Shown here piece by piece: positions 1 through 8,928 of a DNA stretch of 64,000 nucleotides (positions are counted from its first letter, which is position 1; each line of letters opens with the position of its first letter). Source of the stretch: an uncultured Bacteroidaceae bacterium (GTDB taxonomy: Bacteria > Bacteroidota > Bacteroidia > Bacteroidales > Bacteroidaceae). The notes under the pieces were generated by a model. That model was not told the origin of the DNA, did not search any database, and worked only from the letters and a program-made list of their open reading frames with translations. The DNA is taken from assembly GCA_944321635.1 (NCBI GenBank), contig CALULY010000004.1, forward strand, positions 62,001 through 126,000, in the 5' to 3' direction. Both the position numbers and the translations under genes were made by a program.

Positions 1-976
1 AATTGGCGATGAATGCTGCGGCGTAGAGCCACATTGCCCTGTCCTCCACCATGCTGTCCTGCGCTATTTGCAAGGCGAGTGACTTGAGCTGCAATGCTTC
101 TTCCGGTACGTCCCTTTTGGTGTCGCCCCAATAATAATGGCCTGTCGGCTCCAGATGGCGGATATATCTCTGCAACTCCTCGCGGAGGTAGTCGTTGTTG
201 GGACTGTACTCATAGACAAAACGCAGTTTGTCAACGAAGCTGCCCTTATCCTTTTCGTCCACGCAGGCAAACATGCCCCAGGCATCTCCCGCCCATGCGT
301 AGAGTTGCAAAGCCTCCTCGTTGTGCCCGGTGCGGTAGTGGCTGCCCGCTGCATAGCCTGCCGCCATCCGCCTCATCAGATTGTCTTCGGGCAATGATGA
401 AATGTCCTCTTTCCACAGTTGGATGCATTGGTCGTATCGCCCGAGCGTGAACATCGCCCGCATGGCTTGCAACAACCAGCGGTCGCGCAACCTGCCGCTC
501 TGGGACAGGGACTTGTCAACTATTTCATCGAGTGTCATCGGTCCGCCCATCCGCATTGTCGGGTAGTACCACGGCGAGTTGTATTTGCCACGCACGACCT
601 CATTGACCTTGGCAACGTACAAGAATTCTGCCGCGTCGCCGCCATCCGCCCGCAACCACAGCATGAAACGGTTGCCGCCATTGTAGCTTTTCGCCGTGCG
701 CAACGAGTCAAACGGCTCTAAAGGTATCTTGTAGACGACCTGGTATATGTCCTCCAGCGGCACACCACTGCCCGCCAGCCGTTGCCACTCACGGCAGTTG
801 TCCTTTGCACCTTTGTTGTAGGCGAACGGGTCATCGCACGGTTCGCCCTCCAAGTCCATGACCCGGAACATATAGTAACAACGCGGATAGTAGTAATCAT
901 AGCCGCAAGCCTCCGCCACTTGCGTTGCCACGGCGAACAGGATGCTAATCGCCAGCGTAAATCTTATCGATCTCAT
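1..976 (-). CDS. Secreted protein of unknown function, 3' end cut by the window edge
   Basis: The frame is open from an ATG at 976 down to base 1 with no stop, so about 325 residues are visible and the C-terminus is missing. The N-terminus (MRSIRFTLAISILFAV...) looks like a signal peptide, and the mature part begins with a Cys/Tyr-rich stretch (EACGYDYYYPRCYYM). The rest is rich in Trp, Tyr and helical Leu/Ala segments and may form TPR-like helices, but I recognise no family. Its start lies 32 bases inside the upstream gene (stop at 945), so the two are probably translationally coupled. Codon use and GC match the neighbours. Function unknown. Confidence 0.7.
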   Translation of the reverse strand, partial: MRSIRFTLAISILFAVATQVAEACGYDYYYPRCYYMFRVMDLEGEPCDDPFAYNKGAKDNCREWQRLAGSGVPLEDIYQVVYKIPLEPFDSLRTAKSYNGGNRFMLWLRADGGDAAEFLYVAKVNEVVRGKYNSPWYYPTMRMGGPMTLDEIVDKSLSQSGRLRDRWLLQAMRAMFTLGRYDQCIQLWKEDISSLPEDNLMRRMAAGYAAGSHYRTGHNEEALQLYAWAGDAWGMFACVDEKDKGSFVDKLRFVYEYSPNNDYLREELQRYIRHLEPTGHYYWGDTKRDVPEEALQLKSLALQIAQDSMVEDRAMWLYAAAFIAN

Positions 977-1913
977 CGTCCGTGTAGTGTTTCAGTTGCG
1001 CTTCGTCAAGGTGGTAGATGATGTTGCCCCGTGCGGGACGGCCGAGGCATTGCTCCACAAGACGTTTTGTCTGCATTATGTCTTGGTATGATGCCCGTTC
1101 CCGCCGCAGCTCTTGTCCCTTGTCAAGCACGATGTTGTCGGGGTTGGAGACGAGAGCCTCGAAGTCTCCGTCGCGGAACATCACGCCCCATCCGAATGCG
1201 GGATAGGCGTAGTCGAGCGGGATGCCGTATTCCATTTTGCCTTTCACGTATGCTTTCACGTCGTCCACATCGAGTATCGAGTTGCGTGTCTCGGCATTTT
1301 TGAAAGACCCCGTGTTGTAAAGCATCAGAACTCCCCTGTCCACAGGCATGGCATCCTCCTCCAGTTGATGCAGGCGCACCGTGATGCTCAGTTGCATCGA
1401 GTCCTCGTGCAACTTGCTCTGTGCCGCCTTGCATAGGGCGGCGTAGGTCGTGCGCGAATTCTCTGTCCAGTCACAATCAAACTGTACCTCCTTGATACGT
1501 CCGAGACGGTTGTACCGCGCCATGGCCTTGACCCTCTCGACGATCAGCGCGGCATATTCGTCCGTCTGCCCTCCCATCCCGTAGAGGGCATCAAGGGTGA
1601 TGAAGACGGCAGGGACGACCTCAATGCCGTCGGGGACGGGGGCGGCGAACTGTGTGGTGGCAATCGGGACCGGCGCGTCCTCACCCTTCTGGTCGTCATG
1701 CCCGATGGCGACGTCAAACATCTTGATGTAGATGCGCCGGACATCGTGCCTGTCGAGCCAGTCAAGCTCCGTGGCGTCAGGCGCGAAGGTGGATTTCCAG
1801 TGGTAGACTGCGTTGCACTGTCCGCTGTCACCGCTTGTGGCAGGTTTGCCGCACGCTGCCACGAGTGTGGCAAGCAGTGCGGCGGTCAACAGATTGAGCG
1901 GGGTTTTCTTCAT
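945..1913 (-). CDS. Lipoprotein, possibly TIM-barrel glycosidase-like
   Basis: A protein of 322 residues. The start was placed at MKKTPLNLLTAALL because this gives a clean lipoprotein signal with lipobox LVAAC near residue 21; the frame extends 17 codons further upstream without a signal-like sequence. The mature part opens with a YHWKSTFAPDATELDWL segment followed by RRIYIKMFDV, then alternating strand and helix stretches such as EVVPAVFITLDALYG and IKEVQFDCDWTE. This resembles a TIM barrel of the kind seen in DUF3142-like proteins. That resemblance is from memory and weak. It overlaps the next gene by 32 bases, which implies joint expression. It probably acts at the outer membrane or in the periplasm. 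Confidence 0.75.
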   Translation of the reverse strand: MKKTPLNLLTAALLATLVAACGKPATSGDSGQCNAVYHWKSTFAPDATELDWLDRHDVRRIYIKMFDVAIGHDDQKGEDAPVPIATTQFAAPVPDGIEVVPAVFITLDALYGMGGQTDEYAALIVERVKAMARYNRLGRIKEVQFDCDWTENSRTTYAALCKAAQSKLHEDSMQLSITVRLHQLEEDAMPVDRGVLMLYNTGSFKNAETRNSILDVDDVKAYVKGKMEYGIPLDYAYPAFGWGVMFRDGDFEALVSNPDNIVLDKGQELRRERASYQDIMQTKRLVEQCLGRPARGNIIYHLDEAQLKHYTDDEIDKIYAGD

Positions 1914-1973
1914 GTCTTGTCGTTTCGTTTTGTCGTATGCAAAATTGTGGGAAAAGCACTTCACCGCAGCATG

Positions 1974-2002
1974 AAAAAAGGGCGGCTGTACGAAAGCCGC
2001 CC
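1974..2002 (-). terminator. Rho-independent terminator
   Basis: Read on the minus strand, an 8-bp perfect stem (AGGGCGGC arms at 1995-2002 and 1980-1987) is followed directly by six T. It closes the LytTR/membrane-protein operon that ends at 2078. Confidence 0.8.
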
Positions 2003-2077
2003 TGCGTTGTATGAAATGCCGCCGTCCCGCCTATTTCGTCCTGCGGGCGTTGGCGTGGATGATGCCGTCAGACGCAT

Positions 2078-2971
2078 TCACTTGCGCCTCCAGACGATGT
2101 AGCTGATGTTGTCGGACATCTTGTGACGGCCACTGGTATATGTGTTCTCATTCCCGAATTCATGCCGCATCCCGCTCCCGTCCACAGCCCAGCCGAAGGA
2201 GGATGCCCCGACGAGATATATCGCTTGATCCACGCCCAGGTCCACCAAGGCTTGCGAGAAATCGTGGAACGACTCCGTGTCCAGCGTCCCGACCATCATT
2301 ATTTCCCCTTGGCGGTCGCAGATGGCGCGCCGGATGGATTTGCCCTTTGGGTTGTTCTCGACCAGCTGTCCGTTGCTGACCAGCGGGTACTGGCGGAAGA
2401 AGTAACCGCCCGTTTCTGTCGCCCTTTCAAACAGCGGCGAGTTGTCCGCCATGCCGATAGTCACCGTGTCGCCGATGACGGCGCAGTAGCCTTTCTTAGA
2501 CAGTCCCCATGACAGCGGTTCGCCTGCCAGGACAAACGCCCCGACGATGCCGCCGTTGTCAGCGCGGATGTCGGCTGCCTGGGCTGCAAACACGATGGTG
2601 CTGTCTGTTTTGTCAAGCCTGCCCACGTGCAGGGTCATCGACGCGTTGTGCGGGATATATAGGCATAGCGGGACGTCGTTGATGGCCGTGTCGATGAGTT
2701 CGGTGAAGCCGGCTGCACGGGCATCGGTCTCGCGTCCGAGGTGCTGCACCGTGTCCGCTGGAGCGATGGCAATGGATGTTTGTGGCGCGTGCTGCGGCTG
2801 CGTGGGTGTATCTTGCCCGCCGCGTGCCACCAAGATTAGGACAGCAATCGCGATTGCCACTGCCGCAACGGCTGAGGCAATCCACAGTATGGGGCGGCGT
2901 TTGTTCCGGCGGGGGCGGTCGCCTCCGACGATGCGTATCTCGTCGTCGCGCAATTCTCTTAGTTCCTTCAT
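2078..2971 (-). CDS. Membrane-anchored protein resembling phosphodiester glycosidase (NAGPA/DUF2233)
   Basis: A protein of 297 residues starting MKELRELRDDEIRI. The start overlaps the stop of the LytTR gene as ATGA, which supports it over the longer frame. A cytoplasmic basic tail (RPRRNKRRP) precedes one membrane helix at about residues 27-49, so the rest should lie outside the cytoplasm. The C-terminal half has a NAGPA-like pattern: an RRAICDRQGEI strand, then a FSQALVDLGVDQAIYLVGAS segment where the family usually has a Leu-Asp-Gly-Gly-Gly-Ser motif. Here that motif is not kept (YLVGASSFG), so activity is uncertain. It could instead be a sensor or anti-regulator for the LytTR protein. Confidence 0.65.
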   Translation of the reverse strand: MKELRELRDDEIRIVGGDRPRRNKRRPILWIASAVAAVAIAIAVLILVARGGQDTPTQPQHAPQTSIAIAPADTVQHLGRETDARAAGFTELIDTAINDVPLCLYIPHNASMTLHVGRLDKTDSTIVFAAQAADIRADNGGIVGAFVLAGEPLSWGLSKKGYCAVIGDTVTIGMADNSPLFERATETGGYFFRQYPLVSNGQLVENNPKGKSIRRAICDRQGEIMMVGTLDTESFHDFSQALVDLGVDQAIYLVGASSFGWAVDGSGMRHEFGNENTYTSGRHKMSDNISYIVWRRK

Positions 2972-3342
2972 AGGCCGTTTGCCTCCTTTTCCAACAGTTC
3001 TTTCAATTGTTTCAACGCTTCCTTTGAAGCCACCACCGTGTGGCTGAAGGTGGCAGCGTCCGAAAGGGTGAGCTTTTGCTTGGGGATGTTGATGTAGTAG
3101 ACGTAGTTGCGGTTGATGATGAGGCTCTTGCCTATCCTGATGAAGAGGTTGCCGTCCGTCCCCAGCTGCGCGGCTATCGTCCTCTCGACCTGCCCCAACT
3201 GGCATGACAGCATCCGCATCTCACCGTCGGCCTGGACAATCGTCGAGTAATTGCCGTCAGATGAGATGTAGACAATCCGGTCGGGCGCGATGCGCACGAG
3301 GTCCACGGATGTCGTTATGGTCAAAAACCTTCCAACCGCCAT
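2968..3342 (-). CDS. Stand-alone LytTR DNA-binding regulator
   Basis: A protein of 124 residues that is almost entirely a LytTR domain. The segment RIVYISSDGNYSTIVQADG matches the typical start of the fold, and LFIRIGKSLIINRNYVYYIN is the signature strand-loop region. No receiver domain is present, so it is not a classical response regulator. It overlaps the downstream membrane protein by four bases (ATGA), so the pair is co-translated. By analogy with LytTR proteins that sit beside an inhibitory membrane partner, the downstream protein may hold or sense for this regulator; that part is inference. Confidence 0.85.
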   Translation of the reverse strand: MAVGRFLTITTSVDLVRIAPDRIVYISSDGNYSTIVQADGEMRMLSCQLGQVERTIAAQLGTDGNLFIRIGKSLIINRNYVYYINIPKQKLTLSDAATFSHTVVASKEALKQLKELLEKEANGL

Positions 3343-3461
3343 CTTGCCAGCAAATGTATAAAGGTTTCGTCAGCCGTGCAACGTGCCTCGCCCGCACGGA
3401 TTTGCGGCGTGGCGGGGATGGATGCCCGTGTGTCGGCTGGCAAAATTCGTTTCGGCAGGGA

Positions 3462-3560
3462 GAAAAGTTTGTTTTTAGGCTAAAAACATATAATTGCAGG
3501 TTAAGTCTATGTATTTGCAGCTTAAAAATATATAGATTTAGCCTGCAAATAGACTTTTCC
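3462..3560. repeat. Intergenic array, family A (21-bp period)
   Basis: The 349-base divergent gap between the LytTR gene and sppA holds no gene. It contains an AT-rich array with AGG/AGC cores at 3477, 3498 and 3519, exactly 21 bases apart, then a fourth inverted copy. The flanks pair imperfectly: GAAAAGTTTGTTTTTAGGC at the left against GCCTGCAAATAGACTTTTCC at the right. The unit is roughly TTTGCAGCTTAAA plus ATATATAGA. Other copies of the family lie at 29449, 37483 and 55530. The rest of the gap holds the sppA -7 box. Confidence 0.8.
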
Positions 3561-3649
3561 CGGTGCGTCCAGTGTCTTTTGTCCTTTGTCCGAGGCTGTC
3601 CCGTGGTTGCAAAAGGCCGTTGCCGGGGGCGGTTTTCGCTAATTTATCA

Positions 3650-3657
3650 TATATTTG
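3650..3657 (+). promoter_or_regulatory. -7 box of the sppA operon
   Basis: TATATTTG fits the Bacteroidota -7 consensus TAnnTTTG and lies 34 bases before the sppA start. No convincing -33 TTTG is present at the usual spacing. Confidence 0.45.
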
Positions 3658-3691
3658 TGCATCAAAGGCTAAACTAAAGAATCGGACAGTT

Positions 3692-5449
3692 ATGAAGGAT
3701 TTCATCAAATTCACCTTGGCGACGGTTGTTGGCATCATCATCTCGTCGGTAGTGTTGTTTCTCATCGCCATCGGCATGGTTGCCGGCATGATGTCACTCG
3801 ACGAGGGCGAGACGATTGTCAGTGACAATTCGGTCTTTTGCCTCGACCTTGACGGCGTGGTCGCCGAGCGTGCGATTGATGACCCCCTGTCATTCTTCGG
3901 GGTGGATGATGCCATGCAGACTTACGGGCTTGACGACATCACATCGAGCATCAAGAAAGCTGCCAAGGAGGACAAGATAAAAGGCATCTACCTCACCATC
4001 GGCGCGCTGGCCGCATCGCCTGCCACGCTTGAGGAAATCCGTGACGCGCTCGTGGGGTTCAAAGAAACGGGCAAGTTTGTCGTAGCCTACGCCGACAACT
4101 ATTCCCAAGGCGGCTATTACGTCGCAAGTGCCGCCGACGAGGTGCTGCTCAACCCGCGCGGGGCTATTACCTGGCTGGGGATGTCATCGCAGTTTGTGTC
4201 CTACAAGGGGCTTCTCGACAAGCTGGGGGTGGAGATGCAGGTATTCAAGGTGGGGACCTACAAGTCGGCCGTCGAACCCTTCGTGCTTGACAAGATGAGT
4301 GATGCCAACCGGGAACAGGTGAAAGCGTTCACTTCGTCGATATGGGACACGTTCCTGTCAGACATTTCCGCCTCCCGCGACGTGAGCATCGAGCAGTTGA
4401 ATGCCTACGCCGACCGGGGAATCGCGATGGAGCAGGCGACATCATTCGTCGATTGCGGCTTTGTCGATTCGCTTGCCTACCGCACTGATATGACCGAATA
4501 CCTCAAAACGAAGGTGGGAATCGACGAGGACGACGACCTTGAAACGTTGTCGCTGGCGGCGATGATCAATTACCATAGCAATGTGCCAAAGGACAAGAGC
4601 GGCAATGTCGTCGCGGTCTACTATGCCGAAGGCGACATCGACGACACAAAGGCCAAGGACAGGATAGGGGCGCGCCGCGTAATCAACGACCTGAAGCGGT
4701 TGCGCAAGGACGAGAATGTCAAAGCGGTCGTCCTGCGCGTCAATTCCCCCGGTGGCAGCGCATTCGGCTCGGAACAAATCTGGAAGGAGATAGAGGACAT
4801 CAAGGCCGAGAAGCCCGTCGTGGTGTCGATGGGAGGCTATGCCGCGTCTGGAGGGTACTACATCTCGTGCAACGCCGATTACATATTCGCCCAGCCGACA
4901 ACGTTGACAGGCTCGATAGGCATCTTTGGCATGGTGCCCGACATGGGAGGACTTTACGACAAGGTGGGGCTCTCGTTTGAGACGGTCAGCACCAATAAAT
5001 TCGGAGGTGTGATGTCGCTCGACCGGCCTATGACCCAGGAGGAGAAAGCACTCATGCAACGCAGCGTCAACGATGGTTACGAGCTCTTTGTCATGCGGTG
5101 TGCCGAGGGACGCAAAATGATGCCCGAGGCGATCAAGGCCATTGCGGAGGGCCGTGTCTGGACGGGCAAGATGGCAAAAGACCTGGGGCTGGTCGATGAA
5201 CTCGGCGGCCTCGACGAAGCGATAGCGAAGGCCAAAGAACTGGCTGAGATTGACGACTGCACTCTGGTCTCCTATCCCGCCAAACCATCGGTGCTTGACA
5301 ATGTGCTGGGTGCATTGCCGTCAGGTTATGCGTCGCTGCTCGGCGACGACGAGGTGGGACGCATGGTCAAGGACTTGCGTTGGCTTTACGAATTGGATGA
5401 GACCGACCCGGTGCAGGCGAGGATGCCTTTCTACGTAGAAATTCAATGA
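3692..5449 (+). CDS. sppA: Signal peptide peptidase SppA, 67K type
   Basis: A protein of 585 residues starting MKDFIKFTLATVVG. The longer upstream frame lacks a sensible start. One N-terminal membrane helix (about 8-32) anchors two tandem S49/ClpP-fold halves. Family knowledge places the catalytic lysine in the N-half and the serine in the C-half: here GTYKSAVEPF gives Lys191 and GGYAASGGYY gives Ser386, so the Ser/Lys dyad is complete. The length matches the long 67K form. It degrades cleaved signal peptides in the inner membrane. It is the first gene of a run with lpxK, punA and thiL; lpxK follows after 15 bases. Confidence 0.96.
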   Translation: MKDFIKFTLATVVGIIISSVVLFLIAIGMVAGMMSLDEGETIVSDNSVFCLDLDGVVAERAIDDPLSFFGVDDAMQTYGLDDITSSIKKAAKEDKIKGIYLTIGALAASPATLEEIRDALVGFKETGKFVVAYADNYSQGGYYVASAADEVLLNPRGAITWLGMSSQFVSYKGLLDKLGVEMQVFKVGTYKSAVEPFVLDKMSDANREQVKAFTSSIWDTFLSDISASRDVSIEQLNAYADRGIAMEQATSFVDCGFVDSLAYRTDMTEYLKTKVGIDEDDDLETLSLAAMINYHSNVPKDKSGNVVAVYYAEGDIDDTKAKDRIGARRVINDLKRLRKDENVKAVVLRVNSPGGSAFGSEQIWKEIEDIKAEKPVVVSMGGYAASGGYYISCNADYIFAQPTTLTGSIGIFGMVPDMGGLYDKVGLSFETVSTNKFGGVMSLDRPMTQEEKALMQRSVNDGYELFVMRCAEGRKMMPEAIKAIAEGRVWTGKMAKDLGLVDELGGLDEAIAKAKELAEIDDCTLVSYPAKPSVLDNVLGALPSGYASLLGDDEVGRMVKDLRWLYELDETDPVQARMPFYVEIQ

Positions 5450-5464
5450 TGCAACAGTGACGCA

Positions 5465-6544
5465 GTGAGCAACCGTCCGGTCAAAATAAACTATCTGTTG
5501 TTGCCATTCGCCGCCATCTACGGCATGGTCGTGCTGTTGCGCAACAAACTGTTTGACTGGGGAGTGCTCAAGTCGCGTGTTTTCCCGCTGCCAGTCATCT
5601 GCATCGGCAATTTGACCGTAGGCGGCACAGGCAAGACACCGCACACCGAGCACGTGGCGGGAGTGCTTAAAGGCATTTGCCGCACGGCAGTGCTCAGCAG
5701 GGGCTATGGACGGCGGACGCATGGTTTCATCCTGGCGGACGGATCGTCGGATGCCGCTGCCATAGGCGATGAACCCAAACAGATGAAAGACAAGTTCGGC
5801 GACAGCGTTATCATCGCCGTGGACGAGAGCCGCACCGAAGGCATCGGCCTCTTGCTCGCCTCCGAGGACAGGCCCGGGGCGGTGGTTCTTGATGATGCCT
5901 ATCAACACCGTTACGTGAAACCCTCGTTGACGGTGCTGCTGACGAGCTATGAACGGCCGTTCACCTGCGATGCCCTGCTCCCGGCGGGACGGCTCAGGGA
6001 GAACAAGGCAGAGAAACATCGCGCCGACATCATAATCCTGACCAAATGCCCGGCGGACATGGCGCCTATAGACTACCGCATAGCCATCAACGAGCTCAAA
6101 CCGTTCCCCTACCAGGAGCTGTTCTTCACCACGCTTACCTACGGTGATTTGCAGCGGATGGACGGCGGCGGTGACGTTTTGCCCCTGTCGTCGTTGACGG
6201 CAAGGCACTCCGTCCTTCTTGTCACGGGCATAGCCAACCCCTCCCAACTCAAGATGCAACTGGAGAAAAGGGCGGGGGCGGTGACAGCAATCAACTACCC
6301 AGACCACCACAGCTTCACACGCCGCGACCTGCAACGTGTGGTGTCGGCGTTCCGGTCAATGCGCGGCGACGACAAAATCATCGTCACCACCGAGAAGGAT
6401 GCCGCCCGGCTGCGTCCCATGATGGAGCAACTCGGGGAAGCAAAGGACAAGACATACGTCCTGCCGGTCAAGGTGAAATTCCTACTCGGGCAGGAAGAAA
6501 AGTTCAACAACATAATAAAACGTCATGTTAGAGAAAATATGTGA
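5465..6544 (+). CDS. lpxK: Tetraacyldisaccharide 4'-kinase
   Basis: A protein of 359 residues with a GTG start; no in-frame ATG gives the conserved N-terminus. A membrane-associated first helix (YLLLPFAAIYGMVVLL) is followed by the P-loop TVGGTGKT at residues 51-58, then the LSRGYGRRTHG and DDAYQHR motifs expected for LpxK. It phosphorylates the 4' position of the lipid A disaccharide at the inner face of the inner membrane, the step before Kdo addition. lpxB, which makes its substrate, lies at 18200 rather than adjacent. Its 3' end overlaps the punA start by 20 bases, indicating translational coupling. Confidence 0.95.
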   Translation: MSNRPVKINYLLLPFAAIYGMVVLLRNKLFDWGVLKSRVFPLPVICIGNLTVGGTGKTPHTEHVAGVLKGICRTAVLSRGYGRRTHGFILADGSSDAAAIGDEPKQMKDKFGDSVIIAVDESRTEGIGLLLASEDRPGAVVLDDAYQHRYVKPSLTVLLTSYERPFTCDALLPAGRLRENKAEKHRADIIILTKCPADMAPIDYRIAINELKPFPYQELFFTTLTYGDLQRMDGGGDVLPLSSLTARHSVLLVTGIANPSQLKMQLEKRAGAVTAINYPDHHSFTRRDLQRVVSAFRSMRGDDKIIVTTEKDAARLRPMMEQLGEAKDKTYVLPVKVKFLLGQEEKFNNIIKRHVRENM

Positions 6545-7334
6545 GACCGTCGCATATATAATGAAAGCGACGGAAAGGCGGCCTGAAACCGCCATCATCC
6601 TCGGGACTGGCCTCGGCAGGCTCGCCGACGAAATCGAGGAAAGACAGGAGATAGCCTACAAGGACATACCGCATTTCCCTGTCTCGACCGTAGAGGGACA
6701 CAGCGGAAAACTCATCTTCGGCAAGCTGGGGGGCAAGGAAATCATGGCTATGCAGGGACGTTTCCACTTCTACGAGGGCTACTCGATGAAGGATGTTACC
6801 TACCCCGTCCGTGTGATGAGGGAACTCGGCATCAAGACCCTCTTTGTTTCCAACGCCAGTGGCGGCACCAATCCTGACTTTGAGATAGGCGACCTGATGA
6901 TCATCACCGACCACATCAACCTCTTTCCCGAACACCCGTTGCGCGGAAGGAACATAGATTACGGCCCGCGCTTCCCGGACATGAGCGAGGCATATTCAAA
7001 GAAACTGATCGCGCAAGCAAAGGAAATCGCCGCAGAGCTCGGCATAACCGTCCGCGAGGGGGTCTATCTCGGCACGCAAGGCCCGACGTTTGAAACGCCG
7101 TCGGAGTACCGTATGTTCCGCAGGCTCGGTGCCGACGCCGTGGGAATGTCCACTGTCCCCGAAGTCATCGTAGCCAACCACTGCGGCATCAAAGTGTTTG
7201 GCATCTCCATCGTTACAGACCTCGGCGTGGATGGCAAGATAGTGGAGGTTACACACCAAGAAGTCCAGAAAGCCGCAGATGCCGCGCAGCCCAAGATGAC
7301 CGCAATCATGCGCGAGCTCATAAGGAGGTCGTGA
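6525..7334 (+). CDS. punA: Purine-nucleoside phosphorylase
   Basis: A protein of 269 residues. It has the trimeric PNP signatures: GTGLGRLADEI near the N-terminus, the phosphate-binding VEGHSGKL segment, FVSNASGGTNPDFEIGDLM, and TFETPSEYR with AVGMSTVPEVIVANH. It cleaves inosine or guanosine with phosphate to free base and ribose-1-phosphate in purine salvage. The start MLEKICETVAYIM lies 20 bases inside lpxK. thiL follows after 28 bases, so sppA, lpxK, punA and thiL probably share transcripts. Confidence 0.95.
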   Translation: MLEKICETVAYIMKATERRPETAIILGTGLGRLADEIEERQEIAYKDIPHFPVSTVEGHSGKLIFGKLGGKEIMAMQGRFHFYEGYSMKDVTYPVRVMRELGIKTLFVSNASGGTNPDFEIGDLMIITDHINLFPEHPLRGRNIDYGPRFPDMSEAYSKKLIAQAKEIAAELGITVREGVYLGTQGPTFETPSEYRMFRRLGADAVGMSTVPEVIVANHCGIKVFGISIVTDLGVDGKIVEVTHQEVQKAADAAQPKMTAIMRELIRRS

Positions 7335-7362
7335 ATACACCGCAACCAACAGACACATAGGA

Positions 7363-8397
7363 ATGACTGAAACGAAAAGAACAGAGATTGCCACACTCGG
7401 GGAATTCGGTCTCATCGACCACTTGACCGAAGGCATCGAGCTCGTCAACGCATCCACCCGCCGTGGGGTAGGGGACGATGCCGCCGTGCTTGACATGGCA
7501 GGCAAGGCGACACTCGTCACCACCGACCTTTTGCTCGAAGGCATACACTTTGACCTCACCTACACGCCGCTCAAGCACCTGGGCTACAAGGCGGCGATGG
7601 TCAACTTCTCCGACATTTATGCAATGAATGGCACGCCACGGCAAATAACCGTCTCGCTCGGCATATCCAAACGTTTCTCGATAGAGGACATTGATGCCCT
7701 CTATGCCGGCATACGCATCGCCTGCGAAGACCACAAGGTTGACATCGTTGGGGGCGACACAACATCGTCGATGACCGGACTGACCATCAGCATCACTTGC
7801 ATCGGGGACGCCGAGCCCGCCGACATAGTTTACCGCAGCGGCGCGCATGAGACCGATCTCATCTGTGTCAGCGGAGACCTTGGTGCGGCCTACATGGGCT
7901 TGCAACTGCTTGAACGCGAAAAAGCCGCCCTGCGCGGCAACGACGACGTGCAACCCGATTTCGCGGGACGTGAGTACATCCTCCAGAGACAGCTCCGCCC
8001 CGAGGCCCGCCGCGACGTGATTGAGCAGTTGAGACAGGCGGGGGTGAAGCCGACTGCGATGATTGACATCAGCGACGGCCTCTCATCCGAACTGATGCAC
8101 ATCTGCAAGCAGAGCGGGGTGGGGTGCCGTGTCTTTGAGGAACACATACCGATAGACTACCAGACGGCCGTGATGGCGGAGGAACTAAATATGAACCTCA
8201 CGACCTGCGCCCTGAACGGTGGCGAGGATTACGAACTGCTCTTCACCGTCCCAATCGGCGACCACGAGAAGATAGCGCAGATGGAAGGCGTGCGGATGAT
8301 AGGGCACATCTGCCGCCCAGAACTGGGCATGGCACTCATAACACGTGACGGCAACGAGATGGAGCTCAAAGCCCAGGGATGGAACCACCTCGGCTGA
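7363..8397 (+). CDS. thiL: Thiamine-monophosphate kinase
   Basis: A protein of 344 residues of the PurM/ThiL fold. Motifs in order: FGLIDHLTEG, the metal- and nucleotide-binding GDDAAVLD, TTDLLLEGIHFD, VGGDTTSS, and in the C-terminal half DISDGLSSELMHIC and NGGEDYELLF. The enzyme phosphorylates thiamine monophosphate to thiamine diphosphate, the last step in cofactor synthesis. No TPP riboswitch is visible before it and the gap to punA is only 28 bases, so it is probably not regulated separately. A bidirectional terminator follows. Confidence 0.95.
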   Translation: MTETKRTEIATLGEFGLIDHLTEGIELVNASTRRGVGDDAAVLDMAGKATLVTTDLLLEGIHFDLTYTPLKHLGYKAAMVNFSDIYAMNGTPRQITVSLGISKRFSIEDIDALYAGIRIACEDHKVDIVGGDTTSSMTGLTISITCIGDAEPADIVYRSGAHETDLICVSGDLGAAYMGLQLLEREKAALRGNDDVQPDFAGREYILQRQLRPEARRDVIEQLRQAGVKPTAMIDISDGLSSELMHICKQSGVGCRVFEEHIPIDYQTAVMAEELNMNLTTCALNGGEDYELLFTVPIGDHEKIAQMEGVRMIGHICRPELGMALITRDGNEMELKAQGWNHLG

Positions 8398-8433
8398 CAG
8401 CCGTCCCGCAGCATCATGCCGCCAAGGCAAGTG

Positions 8434-8474
8434 AAGCAAAGGCGTGCACCGTCCACCGGCGCACGCCTTTGCTT
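8434..8474. terminator. Hairpin between convergent thiL and crcB
   Basis: A 14-bp perfect stem (arms 8434-8447 and 8461-8474) separates the convergent genes thiL and crcB. The arms start with AAGC and end with GCTT, so it may serve both strands. There is no long T tract. Confidence 0.65.
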
Positions 8475-8500
8475 TGCACATCCTGCAACCAAGGCGGCGG

Positions 8501-8875
8501 TCAGATCCGTGCCACGCAGCCCCCGAGCCACATCGCCGCCGCACCGGCAGCGATGCTCAGTGCCATGTTGGCCGCCATGCCTGCCACGTCGCCAGCACGG
8601 GCAAGCACCATGTTGTCCCCCATGAAAGTGGAAAACGTGGTGAACCCTCCGCAGAAACCGGCGGTGAGAAACAGCTTGACATAGCCATTGGTCACACCCA
8701 GCCGCCCGAGCACCCCGGCCATGAGCCCGAGGACAAAGCACCCCGCGACGTTGACAACCATCGTCCCGAGCGGGAAGCCGCCAGTCACCTTGATCTGCAC
8801 CCACCGCATCACGAGGTAGCGTGCCGCCCCGCCGGCGAAACTCCCGAGGCCTACTGCAAGTATGCTCTTTACCAT
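8501..8875 (-). CDS. crcB: Fluoride exporter CrcB/FluC
   Basis: A protein of 124 residues with four membrane helices and the family signatures GSFAGGAARYLVMRW, GTMVVNVAGCFVLG and GFCGGFTTFSTF. These small channels work as antiparallel dimers that let fluoride leave the cell. The length is normal. The leader between the -7 box (8921-8928) and the start is only about 45 bases and does not look like a fluoride riboswitch, so control by fluoride RNA sensing is unlikely here. It is a single-gene unit convergent with thiL. Confidence 0.95.
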   Translation of the reverse strand: MVKSILAVGLGSFAGGAARYLVMRWVQIKVTGGFPLGTMVVNVAGCFVLGLMAGVLGRLGVTNGYVKLFLTAGFCGGFTTFSTFMGDNMVLARAGDVAGMAANMALSIAAGAAAMWLGGCVARI

Positions 8876-8920
8876 TATATATATGTATTAGTCCTTGCCA
8901 CCCTTCCCCGGGCGGCGCGG

Positions 8921-8928
8921 CAAAGTTA
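8921..8928 (-). promoter_or_regulatory. -7 box of crcB
   Basis: On the minus strand this reads TAACTTTG, an exact match to TAnnTTTG, 46 bases before the crcB start. No clear -33 element. Confidence 0.4.

Noticed and set aside
7335-7362. TPP riboswitch before thiL
   Set aside because: Only 28 bases separate punA and thiL; there is no room for the fold.
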